This document shows, one piece after another, positions 38,498 through 50,178 of a stretch of DNA of 64,000 bases (within the stretch, counting starts at the first letter, position 1; each line of letters starts with the position of its first letter). A model generated the notes under the pieces. That model was not told the origin of the DNA. It saw nothing but the letters and a program-made list of their open reading frames with translations, and did not search any database. The DNA is from Atrichornis clamosus (Eukaryota > Chordata > Aves > Passeriformes > Menuridae). The DNA lies in the NCBI GenBank assembly GCA_013400975.1, contig WBMZ01011727.1, forward strand, positions 327,267 to 391,266, written 5' to 3'. A program made the translations under genes and the position numbers.

Positions 38498-40310
38498 GGT
38501 GTCTCAGTGCCCAGCCTCAACTCAGTAGGGGTTTTATTGTGTTAGGCAGCTTTGAGTATCTCACCCGCCATGCTCTGCTTCCAAAGCAAAGAGACCCAAG
38601 GACAATCTGCAGCCTTTGCAAGAGATATTTGAGCTGTATTTCCACATTTGCAGGCACAAATGCCAGTCACACAAATATTTGTGGCACTTCGACAGCCTGG
38701 ATGTTTTAAAATGAAATTATTTCCACAATGGGAATGTAAATAATTTGCACAAAAGGCTTTGAATGGTTCCTTTAGAAACATTTTAGCCTATTGAACAGAA
38801 GCGTACCTTTTTCAAAGTGAATTTTTAGCACAAAGGCTTTCAGCAGCTGCTCTCAAGCCTCTGTGGTGCTTTATATGAACCCTGCCTGCAGTACTTCATG
38901 CCTCATTTCCCCTAACTTGACATTCCGTATATTTGTTGAATAATTGCTGAAAACATATCATCGTTAAAAATGTTTACTGCTCCATTCTAATGGGAATAGC
39001 AATAAAAGGGGAAGGGCAAAAATATGTCATATTACACAAAAAGCAGCACAACTTCACCCTTCACAGAGGCCCCAGAAAGAACTATGAAATTCGTGCTGTT
39101 GAGAAACTATTTGGCTTCTTTCAGATATTTTTACTTCTTCTTTCTTTTTTTCCTGTGGTGGAAGTTTGCGTGAAAACAAGAGGTCAAGTTCTGCTCTCAA
39201 ATCAGCATAAATTTGAAATTCAACAGTTACAGTAAACAAATAGCAGTGTAAGCAAAAGAAATCCCACACTGGCTTTCTGAGTGTGTTTTATGGCCAACGA
39301 CTTAGATGTTGGAATGAATTTTTACCCAATCTGCATTGCACTCAGACCTCTGGATTTTCTCTGCTTCAGCCTGATTTTGAATGGAAAAGATCTTAATTTT
39401 TATCTTTTCCTTTCTTACTAGCTTTTTCTTTTTTTTTCCACTTAAGCTCTAGAGGATGTCTCATTGCTTAGTTGATGACCAGTGAGTGTTTTACCTGGAA
39501 GGGTAGAAAATATGTACTGGTGCCTCTCTTTGCCCATAAATTCTGTCAGCCAGTCAATATACTTGTGCCTCAGTTTCCTCCCCTTGGGGAAAAATGCAGA
39601 TTATCCTTAACAAAATTTTGAGGGATGCTCAGTGACACGTGAAAAGCTCTTTTCTTGGAAGGGGCTACTGAACTACAGCAACAGCAACGTAGGTGCAGTC
39701 ATTTTGTTATCCAAGGCACCAGAGTAAACAATATAAGTTGGAACAATATGCTGTTTCCAGAGTGTGATTTTAAAGAATGTGCTCTGAGATGATGATGCTG
39801 TTGCTATGGTTACACAGCCATGTAAAGAAGTGAATGCACTAACTACTATTATGAAAATTAAGTAAATATTAAGCAGTAATTTAAAAAAAAAAAACAGGTG
39901 TGTAGGAGTCATTGTTTTTATTTTTGTGATTTTAATTGCTCTTAATATTTGTGAAAGTGGCAGGCTGAAAGAGCTGTCCAAAACAGGGTGTGATGCCTGG
40001 TTAGTGCTTGGAAGGCTGATCCCTGATGCTGACAGTCACTTTGCAGAGATCCAGTACCCTTCTCTAATTCCCTCCCTTTTCTCCTGAAATTATTTAATAT
40101 GCAATGGAAAATCATGCTGGAGCAAGAAAAGAGAATACAGTGTCCTTCAACAAGAATGGTTGTAATTAAACCCAGGAACTTACACAGAGGATGACAAAAA
40201 GCTTGACTCTTTACAACTTACAGGAGCTCGGCAAGCTCGTATAGTCATGGAAACTGTGATGTGGGTGATATTTTATTTTCTGTTCAGCCATGGCAACACT
40301 TATAGCCCTT
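38498..40310. other. Noncoding DNA, no gene seen
   Basis: No gene is supported. A frame of 128 codons (38323-38709) begins inside the LTR end and runs on by chance. T-rich and A-rich runs occur near 39430 and 39881-39893. The interval 38920-39000 is complex AT-rich sequence. I see no other named repeats. Confidence 0.6.
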
Positions 40311-40720
40311 AGTCCATCAAGACCACCTGGTACCTGTCCTGAGGGGCTGCTGTGCTGCTGAGTGAGCCAGCTCCCCAGTCCAGGTGCTGGATATTCCCAG
40401 TGCAGCTATGCCAGGGCTTTCCAGGCTCCTTCGGATTGAGCACACCCGTTTCCTCCAGGACGAAGCCAAGGGACAGCTGGCAACCCAATTTGCTTCAGGG
40501 TTCACTCCAGGCAGAAAACACGAAATAGAGGGTGCCAAAACGGGCTCCTTTAGCCTTGGACAGACTCCTGACGTGATGCCAGCAGGCCCAGTGCCCACAA
40601 AGACAAGCACGGGCCCCGAGGACAGGCTGCAGGGCAAGCAGTGCATGCTTTTGGCATCGTGCTCTGGAGGCACTGCTCCAGGAGGTTGCAGGACAGATTT
40701 CACCTTTTTTATTTTTTTTC
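40311..40720. other. GC-rich patch open on both strands, unassigned
   Basis: A plus-strand frame of 138 codons (40384-40800) and a minus-strand frame of 128 codons (40317-40703) overlap almost completely, with a further minus-strand frame of 87 codons (40495-40758). The plus-strand product would turn hydrophobic and Phe-rich at its end only because it runs into a T-rich tract at about 40705-40720. No domain, signal peptide or catalytic motif is recognisable. A chance frame in GC-rich DNA is likeliest; a retrocopy relic or noncoding exon is possible. Confidence 0.35.
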
Positions 40721-42109
40721 TCAGATTCTCTCACTTTATTATCACTTTGCAAACACAAAATATTCCAGTTATGTCTCAGGGCCGCAGAGCCAGGAATTGA
40801 TACCTGGCACAGATTAGTCGGGTAACGTAGATGCAGGAAACTTCAGGAAAAGATGGAGCTATGGATTATTATCAAACCTTGAAAATTTGGTTCGAGTGTT
40901 CAGTTTCTGTAATCATAGAAGGGACAAGCAATTTGTAATGCACACATTCAAATACATGACAGGTGGCTGTCTGTCAGAAACTTATATGTTCTCTAAGAGT
41001 TTGTACCTAAAGAACTTGAGCTTTGGGAGAGACTTCACATACGGTAGTTAAGGAAAAGCTGTTGTTAAAATTGTACTGCCACTATATCTAAATATAATCC
41101 TGCAGAGAGAGAGGAAAATATCAAAATCCAGGACTGTAATTATGCTTACCAACATTCTTCATTTATCAAAGCACATTAGAAAATGAGCAGAGAATTTAAC
41201 TCAGGGAACCTGTACCACTTTCAACCATCAGCCCTATAAATTACACAAGCAGTGAAATGCAATGAGATCAAAGCCTCTGAACCATTTGATTTTCTCACAC
41301 ATGAGTGAGTGGCTACTGGGCACAAGGATTACTCACCAGTGCTGAATAACTGGGGCAATATTGAGCTCCATACGAGTGGCACCACTGACAATGGCAGAGA
41401 AATGAACCAGGGGATACTCTGGAGGTTTGTTCAGCAACAGAAGGTTGCTGTATAGATAAGCAAATGTCTTATGAATGTGCTAATGAGTTTGCCTTCTCAC
41501 CCCATCAGCTAAAAATGCTGGGGCTAATCTGTTTTTCTTTGTCTCCTCAGAATATGTATCATCTCTATAAATTGATATGCAGTCTCCTGAGTGTATTAAG
41601 AACAATTTCTAATTTCTGATCTATTCAAGGCACCCCCCAAAATTTGGATTATACCAGTATCAGCAGCACGATAGTATTTCAGCGCATATTTATTACAGAC
41701 TAATCAACTTTGTGCATACATCATCTCTCTGAACAGAGACAATAGATGATTTCACAATATTTAGAAAACTAATTTCACAGAAACCTTAAAAGAAACGATA
41801 GATAATGCTGCCTTTAGTTATGAGTGAGATTCAAGCCTATTAGTCTTCCTGTTCTCTTCCACTAGCTCTTCCTCAGGAGCTGTACAATTTTGTTTTGGGC
41901 TTTTTACATACGCTCCTGAATAGCTTCTAGAGGTACAACAGGAAAGGATGTGTTTTGACACGCACCTCATGGACTAAATAAACTGCAAATACTTCCAGCA
42001 GTAATGGTGATGCTTCTTCCTGCGCAAGGATGTGCTGTGAACCACCTACCTCCACTGGGGCAATTGTCAGGGTTTCAGCCGGTGCCACCTCAGCAGACAA
42101 ATCCATCCT
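40721..42109. other. Noncoding DNA, no gene seen
   Basis: No gene is supported. The sequence is AT-rich and unique with no frame of interest. A short C6 run lies near 41633-41638. Confidence 0.65.
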
Positions 42110-42130
42110 TCTCCTCCTCCTCCTCCTCCT
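42110..42130 (+). repeat. (TCC)n microsatellite
   Basis: Roughly seven uninterrupted TCC units are followed by TGCTCCC. It is a short polypyrimidine trinucleotide repeat, able to slip and possibly polymorphic. Confidence 0.85.
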
Positions 42131-45100
42131 GCTCCCAGTAATAAGGACAGTAATTGAGAAATCTCATGTCCATCTTTGACTTGTCACAACAGTGCATCAT
42201 TCCTAATTTATGCTGGACTGTAAACTGACAAGCCAGCCTTGTGTTTTTACCTCAGACTTTAACCTTGTTTCTTTTTACCCATAAAGGTGCAGATGCTGTA
42301 AGTCACACAGCCAGTCTCTGCGAAATTCTGCGTGTGCCAAACCAAGTGGTTTTTTTGGTAAGGAGAATTTCAAGGCAAAGAGCAGAGGAGAAGAGGCAGT
42401 TCAACTTAATTAATGTCAGAGTTTGTATAATCCCCTGAATGTGTAAAGCACTATATAATTGCTAGGTGTTATTACTTGTCTTGACTGAGTAATTCATGTT
42501 GAATTATGTGTTTGCCAAATGTCAACTCTCTGTTTGTGAACTGTCATTGAGAGAGCACGAGGTTTTTTTCCCAGGATTTGCTCAAAACTCCTCTCAGAAT
42601 AGCTTCTGTCAGTAACTCTTAGCCTGCTGCTTATTCATGAGCAATTCATCATAAGTGTCTGATGGTTGCAATTTGAGCTGTTTTGACTGCCCAGTTAGGT
42701 ACTGGATCTGCTTCCTTTCAGACATTTGATGACTGCAACTTTGAACTTTGAGTAGTGTAGATACTCATCCAAGCTAGAATTAAATTTGGGTCCCTTGAAT
42801 GCTGGCTAATATATGCCTTAATATGAGATGCAACCCTGTTTTAACATTCACCGTGTGGCACTGACTAGAAGTCAATCAATTTGAGAATACATTATTCTGA
42901 GAATGATACAAATATTGAGTAAATTATAGCCCCTGTTCCAAATTATTTACTGTATAGACAAAAAGACTGATCTCTTTAACATTCTTGACTGCAGAAGAAT
43001 AAATCAAGTGCCAGTAAGGTGATCTGAAATTGGCAATGGAAATTAAATGTTTTCACAAGAGAGCCTCCAGACCTATTTATCAAATAGCTGCAGGTCACTG
43101 TATTTCAGAAAAATATCTGTACATATGAAATACACCCTAACCCCTTATGCTAACTGTACAAAACCACTTGGAAATAAATTGACCATTCTCTGAAGGAAAG
43201 GGATATTAAGATGTACATCTGAAATACCAAAGGGATGGGCACTAATTTCTAGAGCATTTGCCTAATCCTGTCTCAGTGCTGCTCCATGCTGAGTGCACCC
43301 AATGTTTTATCAACTGCTATTGTCTGCAAAGCAAAAGTAGTTCAAAACTGTGAACAATCTAATTTTAAAAATTTTTTAATCTCTGAAGACCCTAAAAATT
43401 CAAAACTAATGTCTCTGTGAAGGTCACATTTTTTATTAAACTAAGGGGTTTCTTTTTAAGAAAAAAAATACTATAACAGTTTGCTGCTTGCTGGTGTCTA
43501 AGCAACTAACAGACCAGGATATTATGAGAAATCCAAAAGAACTGGATGCACTAGGTTCCCTTCATTCCAGTTACATTACAGTTGATGTAATTAAAAAAAA
43601 AATCATTAATTCTCAGCAGGAGAAAAAGAAAAAGAAACAAAGTTAAAATGAGAGTTAAAATCTCTGTCAATATATTACAGCACGTTTATGGAACAGAACT
43701 CAGTGTAGCTGAGGTTGTTTCCAACTAATGTTTTTTAAAATAGTGCACATTCTTCATTAATTTTTTAATGAATCACTTTCTTTGAATAATTTCATTTTTT
43801 TCTCTCTTGAATTTGAAGTAAGAGAATATTTTGGAAACTCACTGTGCTTACCTATGTCAGACAAGAATACCCGGTGCTAATGGAGAAGGTTCCAGGGAAG
43901 GTGGAGGGAATATCCTGGTTCAAGTCATCACTGAAATTATCAAGCATCATCTGTAGTAAGTGTACAAGTACTCTTTCACTGCAGTTCTTTGTACAAAAGA
44001 GGCACAGAAGGCAGAAAAATCTTACTTTGTATGATCAAGAGGAAAAACAGGTGTTAATATTCTCAGGAACAAGGAAAAAATTACTGCTTTAATTTTACTG
44101 AGGAAGTTTATTTGCAAGAGCGGCCATTTGAATGGAAGCACTGGAAGGATTTTGTGTGATAGCAGAACTTTCAGATTGTGGGGAAACTCCACATTTCTGA
44201 CTGCATTTTACTCACAGGTAATGGAATTTCAACATTTCTGGAGTATTTGTGCACCTAAAAAGGAGATAGACAGGATTGCTACAAATTCTAGCTGGGACCT
44301 AATCTTGTGCTCTTGGAAATGAGTGGCAAAACCCCTACTGACTTCAGTGGAAATAAAACCAGGAGCCATTAAAAACACATATTGATCCATATTCTACCCT
44401 GCTGGATAGCTCATTTTATTTCTTTTGAATTAGAATGTAGAGAAGGAATTTATAAGTATCATGCCATCTTCTTAGAAAAATGAATAGATTTTTCATTTTA
44501 AAAATCCGTTCATCTTAAATATCTGAAGTTCCAAGAAAGTGAAATAATATAAAATACCAAACTAAAAGACTTCATGGCCTTATTCTGTCATGATTTATAT
44601 CCAGTGCAGATTATTTGTCTTTGCTGGGGTTGCCCGGACATATGTTAGGATAATTATAGGGAAAAGAATCTAATTGTACTGTACAGTGCTGGTTCAAGCT
44701 GACAGATAACAGGTTGTTATGTATAAAACATGTGCATACATAGAGTAACAACATGTTAAATATCTCATTACATCTTGATAGATAGATAGTGTGGGGAGGA
44801 TGTAAATTAGAGCACCAATTATTCTGTTGCAGTGGTAATGAAGCATTAGAGTCTTTATTCACAGGCATCTCTATTTGTGCAGCTCACAATGAGTGTCCTC
44901 AGGGAAGCACATTGAATGGTTTGATGTTGACCTCCAAGCCATTGCTCCCACTTTTAAAATGTTGTGTGTTAAAGATGCATCTGCGCGGGAGGGAGGACAC
45001 TGGTGACAGTGAGGGAAAAACAGAGGAGAACAGAGTAAGTGGTAAATTTTAGATTGAAGGATAACTGGGGAAGAGGGGACTTGAGGTAAAGGAAAACAAG

Positions 45101-45744
45101 TGGTGGGGCATGACGTACAGAACGGTGTTTGACACACACAGAGAGCCAGGGAATTGCCATCATGTGCAACTTCAGTCTCAAACACTGATTCACTGCTCTC
45201 TTTACAAAGGTTTCCTTATGCATCTGCATTCCACAGCTATTTGTCCGTCCAACAAATACATGAAATGATGAAACGTCAGCAAATATATCAAGCTCTTGCC
45301 TCCTCCTGTATGTTGTGCTTTCCCAAACTGGCAGTCCAGTCTACCAGCTTTCCAGTTTGAAAGATGGAGCTTCTCTCAGATCCTGTAGGAGCAGATACTG
45401 CCAGTAGCAGGGAAGGGTTTGTATTATGACAAAAGCATGTTCAGGTTAGACAGAAGGACCACATTCACTCATTCTAAAATTTCCTTTGCAAGTTGGCTGT
45501 TTTCCACTGATTTTCAAGCTTTTCTTTTACCCCTTATCTAAAGAACTATTAAATCATGTCCAGTAATCCCCCTTCACGTTGTAATAACTAGCTCAGACAA
45601 CATTTGGGTACAGCAGAAAATAATTGTTGCCCTCGGAGACATCAGGAGACGCAGTCTCACAGGCAACAAAGCCAAAATGCCATTTCCAGATCCCCAGTAC
45701 AAGCAAGTCATTGACAAAGTGACACGGGTTGAGTGGAGGGGCTG
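42131..45744. other. Noncoding DNA, no gene seen
   Basis: No gene is supported. A frame of 82 codons at 43844-44092 and frames of 85-104 codons on both strands at 44611-45229 have no motif. A small (GATA)3 run lies near 44778-44790 and an A9 run near 43592-43600. Otherwise the sequence is unique and AT-rich. Confidence 0.6.
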
Positions 45745-45940
45745 CAGGACACCTGCCCTGTGGGGAGAGGCTGGGAGCTGGCAGAAGAGAGGGTTCAGGG
45801 GCCCATCAGCGCCTGCTCAGCCCTGCAGGGAAAAGGTTTTGAGGAAATTAAGCCAAGCTCTCCACAGTGGTGTGAGAGACAGCCAGCTTAAAGTGAAACT
45901 TGAAAGGATCAGGCTGGCCACGAGGAAGGCAGGAAGCAGA
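45745..45940 (+). mobile_element. CR1 LINE fragment, sense orientation, diverged
   Basis: The plus strand follows the order of the CR1 region just before its 3' end: a GGACACCTGCCCTGTGGGGA block, GAGAGGCTGGGAGCTGG, CAGAAGAGAGGGTTCAGGGG, and later AGCTTAAAGTGAAACTTGAAAG and GGCTGGCCACGAGGAAG. These match the well-known CR1 blocks that precede its terminal repeats, but a stretch of about 15 bases between GAGCTGG and AGAAGAG is missing. The copy is old, has no intact frame, and its ends are approximate. A 91-codon frame across it (45677-45952) is incidental. Confidence 0.6.
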
Positions 45941-48900
45941 GTAGATTTCTGAGTTATATAGATAGAGAATTCATATCTAAGTTATGCAAAGCTGCACAAA
46001 TCCAAGGACCTACCAATGTCTTGCTGCAGCAGCCTTGTTCTCTGGACAAGAGGAGAGATTAGGGAGGGTGTGAAGTGCCCTCTGAATCCAGAGGGGTTTC
46101 TGCAGGAATGAACTTCCATTCCAGACACATTCCATTGTGCATCTCCTCTGAATGGGGTCCCCTTGCAGCCCACCCCGTGCTTATAGAACTTCAGGAATCT
46201 TTGCCATAATTCTGCCCAGGAAATGAAAAATTTTTCAAGTCCGGGTTTAATACATGCAGGGGACCTTTCTGAAGGATGAGAGTCTGATTTGCTATTGTGG
46301 AACCCACCATTACATAGAACAAGAAGAAACAGGAGATGATTCTTAGATATGTGGTGAATTCTGACACTGATAAGAAAGCCAACACCTTGAAAGTCTTTGT
46401 AGGATATGCTGAGAATTTCAACAAAACTAAGAAAATAACAGTGATTTCAAGAAAAGTAGGACATTCAGATTCCTGCCTTGCTTTTTCAATTCTTTTGAAA
46501 ATCAGACCTGGAGAGTATATCAATCGAGCATTAAAGAGATGAGCACTGGGAAAGGAGATATGCATCCTGGATGTATCTCTTTCTCTTTAAATAATGTTCT
46601 AAACCCAAAAATATTCAGTGTTTAAAATATCTCCAGCAATGTTCAGGAATTACACCATGAAATTATAATAATACAATTTGACACCAATTGGTGTCTCAGG
46701 GTTCTTGTATGACATTCAAAGAAGGAGGGTTATAATAAACAGCCAGGTACAATGGAGTAGAATATTACAGATACATTGCACGTTTGCTCCCTTAAACTTG
46801 TGGGGTTTTATATCCTTTAACATCATTTTATCTCTAATTATCAAATGGGAGACTTCAAAGAGATCAGTGTATTACAGTGGATTTGTCTGCTCTTCCTTGG
46901 TTATTAAAAGAAAGGAAATAAGGGAAATCATAGATGGATCATTAAATGCAATAACAAAGCTTTGGAAAAGATAAAGGGAAGACATCTGTTTCATGCAGGA
47001 TTTATATTTAGTGCTGAACAGTGGGGATTTTTTCCCTGTAGTTCTGCAGATCAGGTCACTGGAGAAGGAGAAGATTAGAGAAACATTTGCAGTGGGGTAC
47101 AGTATTATTTAGGTTTGAAACTGATGAATTGTGAAACATTGATGGAAATGGAGAGTGCTACAAATCACTGCAGTTGAACCCTTTTAGATCATAGTGAGCA
47201 GCTGACAATTGAAAAGAAACTGGCTCCTTTCTGGAAATATATTGCTACAGTTTGGCTTGAAAGCTCTCTCTGTGAGTCACTCCATCTCTTCTGTAAATAG
47301 TCATTATTAGAATGGCCTGAACCATTGTTGATCCTGACAACACTGAGCTTTGAGAAAGTCCACATTTGAAATCAAAACTTTTTTTGCCACTAGGGATCAT
47401 TTAAAAAAAAATAATAATAAAAATAAAGATTTCTTTATGTGTTCACGTTTTGCAAATTGAGCCTTAAATTAATTAAAAGATAGCGTGGTCTTAGGTAGGC
47501 TGTGGAGTAAACCAGAATAGGTTTCTAGAACACCACCACTCTTCACTCATTATGTACATTAAATATTGGCATGTATTTTAACTTTATTTTGATTAATGAC
47601 TTAATGTGTATTTGGTAAAACTGGCTTTCATCTGTTCATTGACTGCATGGATTTTACAAGGAGCTTCTGAATCTACTACATTTACTAACATCTCCTTCAG
47701 TAATGCAAACATCCAGCTTTTTGCAGGCATATTGGTGAATTAAATGTTAATAAGATTGATATTGGCAAAGATATCAAAAAGAAAATATATGTGGAGATCT
47801 GAAGTGGTTGCATCTGTTTAAAATAACACATCTTTAATGGGATATTTGGACAAATTGGAAACTATGATTAACCTATTTACATTTTAGGAGTTTTCTTGTT
47901 GACAAGAGATTTTGAAATAACCCATAGTAGCTATGCTACATTAAAAATAAAAAAAAAGCTTTCCCAGTGTGACATTTCAAAGACTTTGATTTCCTTTCTG
48001 TAACTAAATTACCTACAATTAGTTCCTATAATCTTCTTCAGAGAAAATATTCACCTTTCTATCAGGCTGAGCCTTCACCTGGTCTGAGACGCTACAGGTT
48101 TTCAAGCTTTCTAAGAACAAGTGGTAAGAAAACCACTCCAACCTCCCAGTCCGTTACAGTCATTTTCCTTGCAACTTCAAGGCTTTTCAGCAAGCAGCAG
48201 AGCCAATGTATAAATTTGGCTACTGTAGATACACCTCCTGGACAGAAAACGCAACAGCTGCCTCTTGTTAGCAATATTGCTGGTGAAAAGGAGAAGGAAC
48301 CTGTTGTTAGAAGCCAGAAGTCGCCAAAAAATTCATGCTGGTCCTTAGAGGCAATGCGAGGAGTGGCCTTAAGGATGCAGTGACAGAAGGAAAGGTTCAC
48401 AGGACAGTGGGGTTTGCCTGAGAGCAGCAGGAGGTGCGCTGCTCATGATTTGAAAGGAGAAACACATCAAGAATGTTTCCAAAATCTGCTAAACGTTTCA
48501 GCCAACACCCAGGCATGAATCTGGATTCTGCTTACTTTAATAAATAAGCCCTTGAGTCACGCTGGCGGATACTGGGAATATTCTGGTGGTATAAACTGTA
48601 TTTTCCTGTGTCTTTCCATCTTGCTGGACATCTGGCAGCAGCCTGTGGCCAGAGAGCAGAGCCCTTGCTGAGAGCTGCTGGGTCTCTCCCTGCCATCCCA
48701 GGTACTCCTCAGCTGGACTTTGCAGGCTGAGTGGATGCAGGACTCAGATTTAGAGGGTGAGAGGTCAATGGTGCACGTGGGAATGAATTCTTTACCAGAG
48801 GGAAGCAGTGTGTTGGTTTCCAAATATTGTGACTTTCTTGTTTAGCCATTAGAGAGCCCCCTGATTCTCACAGGTTTCTGACAGAGGAAACAGCTACAGC

Positions 48901-50161
48901 ATTGTGAGTTCAGGGCTGGCTGTGCTGTGTGAACTGCACCACAGAATCACTCGGTACAGATGTGAATTAGCTGGTGTTATGTTAACTAGCATTATGGAGC
49001 AATCTAATGATAATTTAAATTGTTTTCCACCGTTTTACAGTGTTAAATTTTAATTAGAGTGCATAGATCTCTCTCTTGACTAGAGAAAAATTAAATAATT
49101 AAATAACCATGTTTTAATTCCAGATATTCGCTGCCACCTCACTGTATGTCCAATAACTTCAGCAAGCTTTGAAACAGGCTGAAGAATGCTTTAAAAAAAA
49201 AACCCTACAATGAAATTTAAATATAATAGTATTTATGCTAAATGAATTCCTCTCATGTGTTCTTTGCATTTTAAGCTTGCTTCTGTAATCTGTCCTGTTC
49301 AATTATTTCTGAGGTCTTAATCAGGGCCACCTATCTCCTGTGATGTATTGAATCACCCAGGAAATTGTTTAACAATTAACCAAGCTCATTTCTACTTCTA
49401 GCAATAAACATTTAAGACCTTTGAACTGATATTTGCCTCTGAGCTTTTAAAAATTTACATCTGTATAACAAATAAGTTAGCTACCAGAAGGTTCACTTTT
49501 CTTGCAGATATCTAGAAAAAAAAAGTGAAGAAATCCCTTTCTTTCACAGATGTTGCAAAAAAACTAAGGTATTCCTTAGCCTTTAAAGACTTGTCACTGT
49601 AAATCTACTCTAAAAATGAAATAATGCTTTATTCAAAATGAAGGATTTATCAACAAACACATGGAAATTTACTGAAAGCTTCCAACTGTGGCAACTTGGC
49701 AAAGCAACACATTTTGGCATTTTATTCTCTCTGTACATATGTTTCACTCACTTAAATGTCATTGAGAATTAGGATGCACATTCATCAAGAGAGTCTACCA
49801 CTTTAGGCCCAGATTTGTCATCCTTTATCTAACAAGCAGTCTCATTGGAGTTGGTGGGTGTAATCCTGATTCTGAAATAGTTAAGAGGAGCCAGTAAACA
49901 CACATTTTCAATAGGAACTGCGGGCTTGGATCACAAACTGTTTCCCAAGGAAAGTGTGGAAGAGTGGTAATCTGATCCTGCTGCTCCATCTTGATTTCTT
50001 GAGTTTATTTACCTAAATTCCTTTGGAGTTTCACTTGGACAGTCCTGCCTTTCTCTCTTTTGTTCCCTTACCCCAAGTAGGTTTTGTCATCACCTCGGAG
50101 AACCCACTGATTGCTTGGGCTTATTTTCAATTATTAGAGGTAAAAAATGAAAGACATAGGC
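45941..50161. other. AT-rich noncoding DNA, no gene seen
   Basis: No gene is supported. A minus-strand frame of 124 codons (46191-46565) is opposed by a 68-codon plus-strand frame, and a 98-codon frame lies at 46678-46974; none has a motif. The intervals 48960-49100 and 49300-49440 are non-repetitive with many ATTA/TAAT words and may be conserved elements. A slightly GC-rich patch lies at 48600-48790. Confidence 0.6.
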
Positions 50162-50178
50162 TTTTTTTTTTTTTTTTT
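50162..50178 (+). repeat. T17 homopolymer
   Basis: Seventeen consecutive T bases. No gene-like sequence ends in a matching poly-A signal on the minus strand, so it reads as simple sequence and not as a retrocopy tail. Confidence 0.85.

Noticed and set aside
39645..39680. TTGGAAGGGGCTACTGAAC as antisense CR1
   Set aside because: Only the TTGGAAGGG word fits; the downstream blocks are absent.
40885..40910. GGTTCGAGT as the T-loop of a tRNA gene
   Set aside because: No acceptor stem, D-arm or anticodon arm can be drawn around it.
46191..46974. AT-rich frames of 124 and 98 codons as a possible membrane protein or viral relic
   Set aside because: Phe, Ile and Leu richness follows from T-rich codons; the frames are on opposite strands and match no family I know.
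48940..48975. CACAGAATCAC word as a CR1 terminus
   Set aside because: Only about 11 bases match and the sequence that follows does not continue like CR1.
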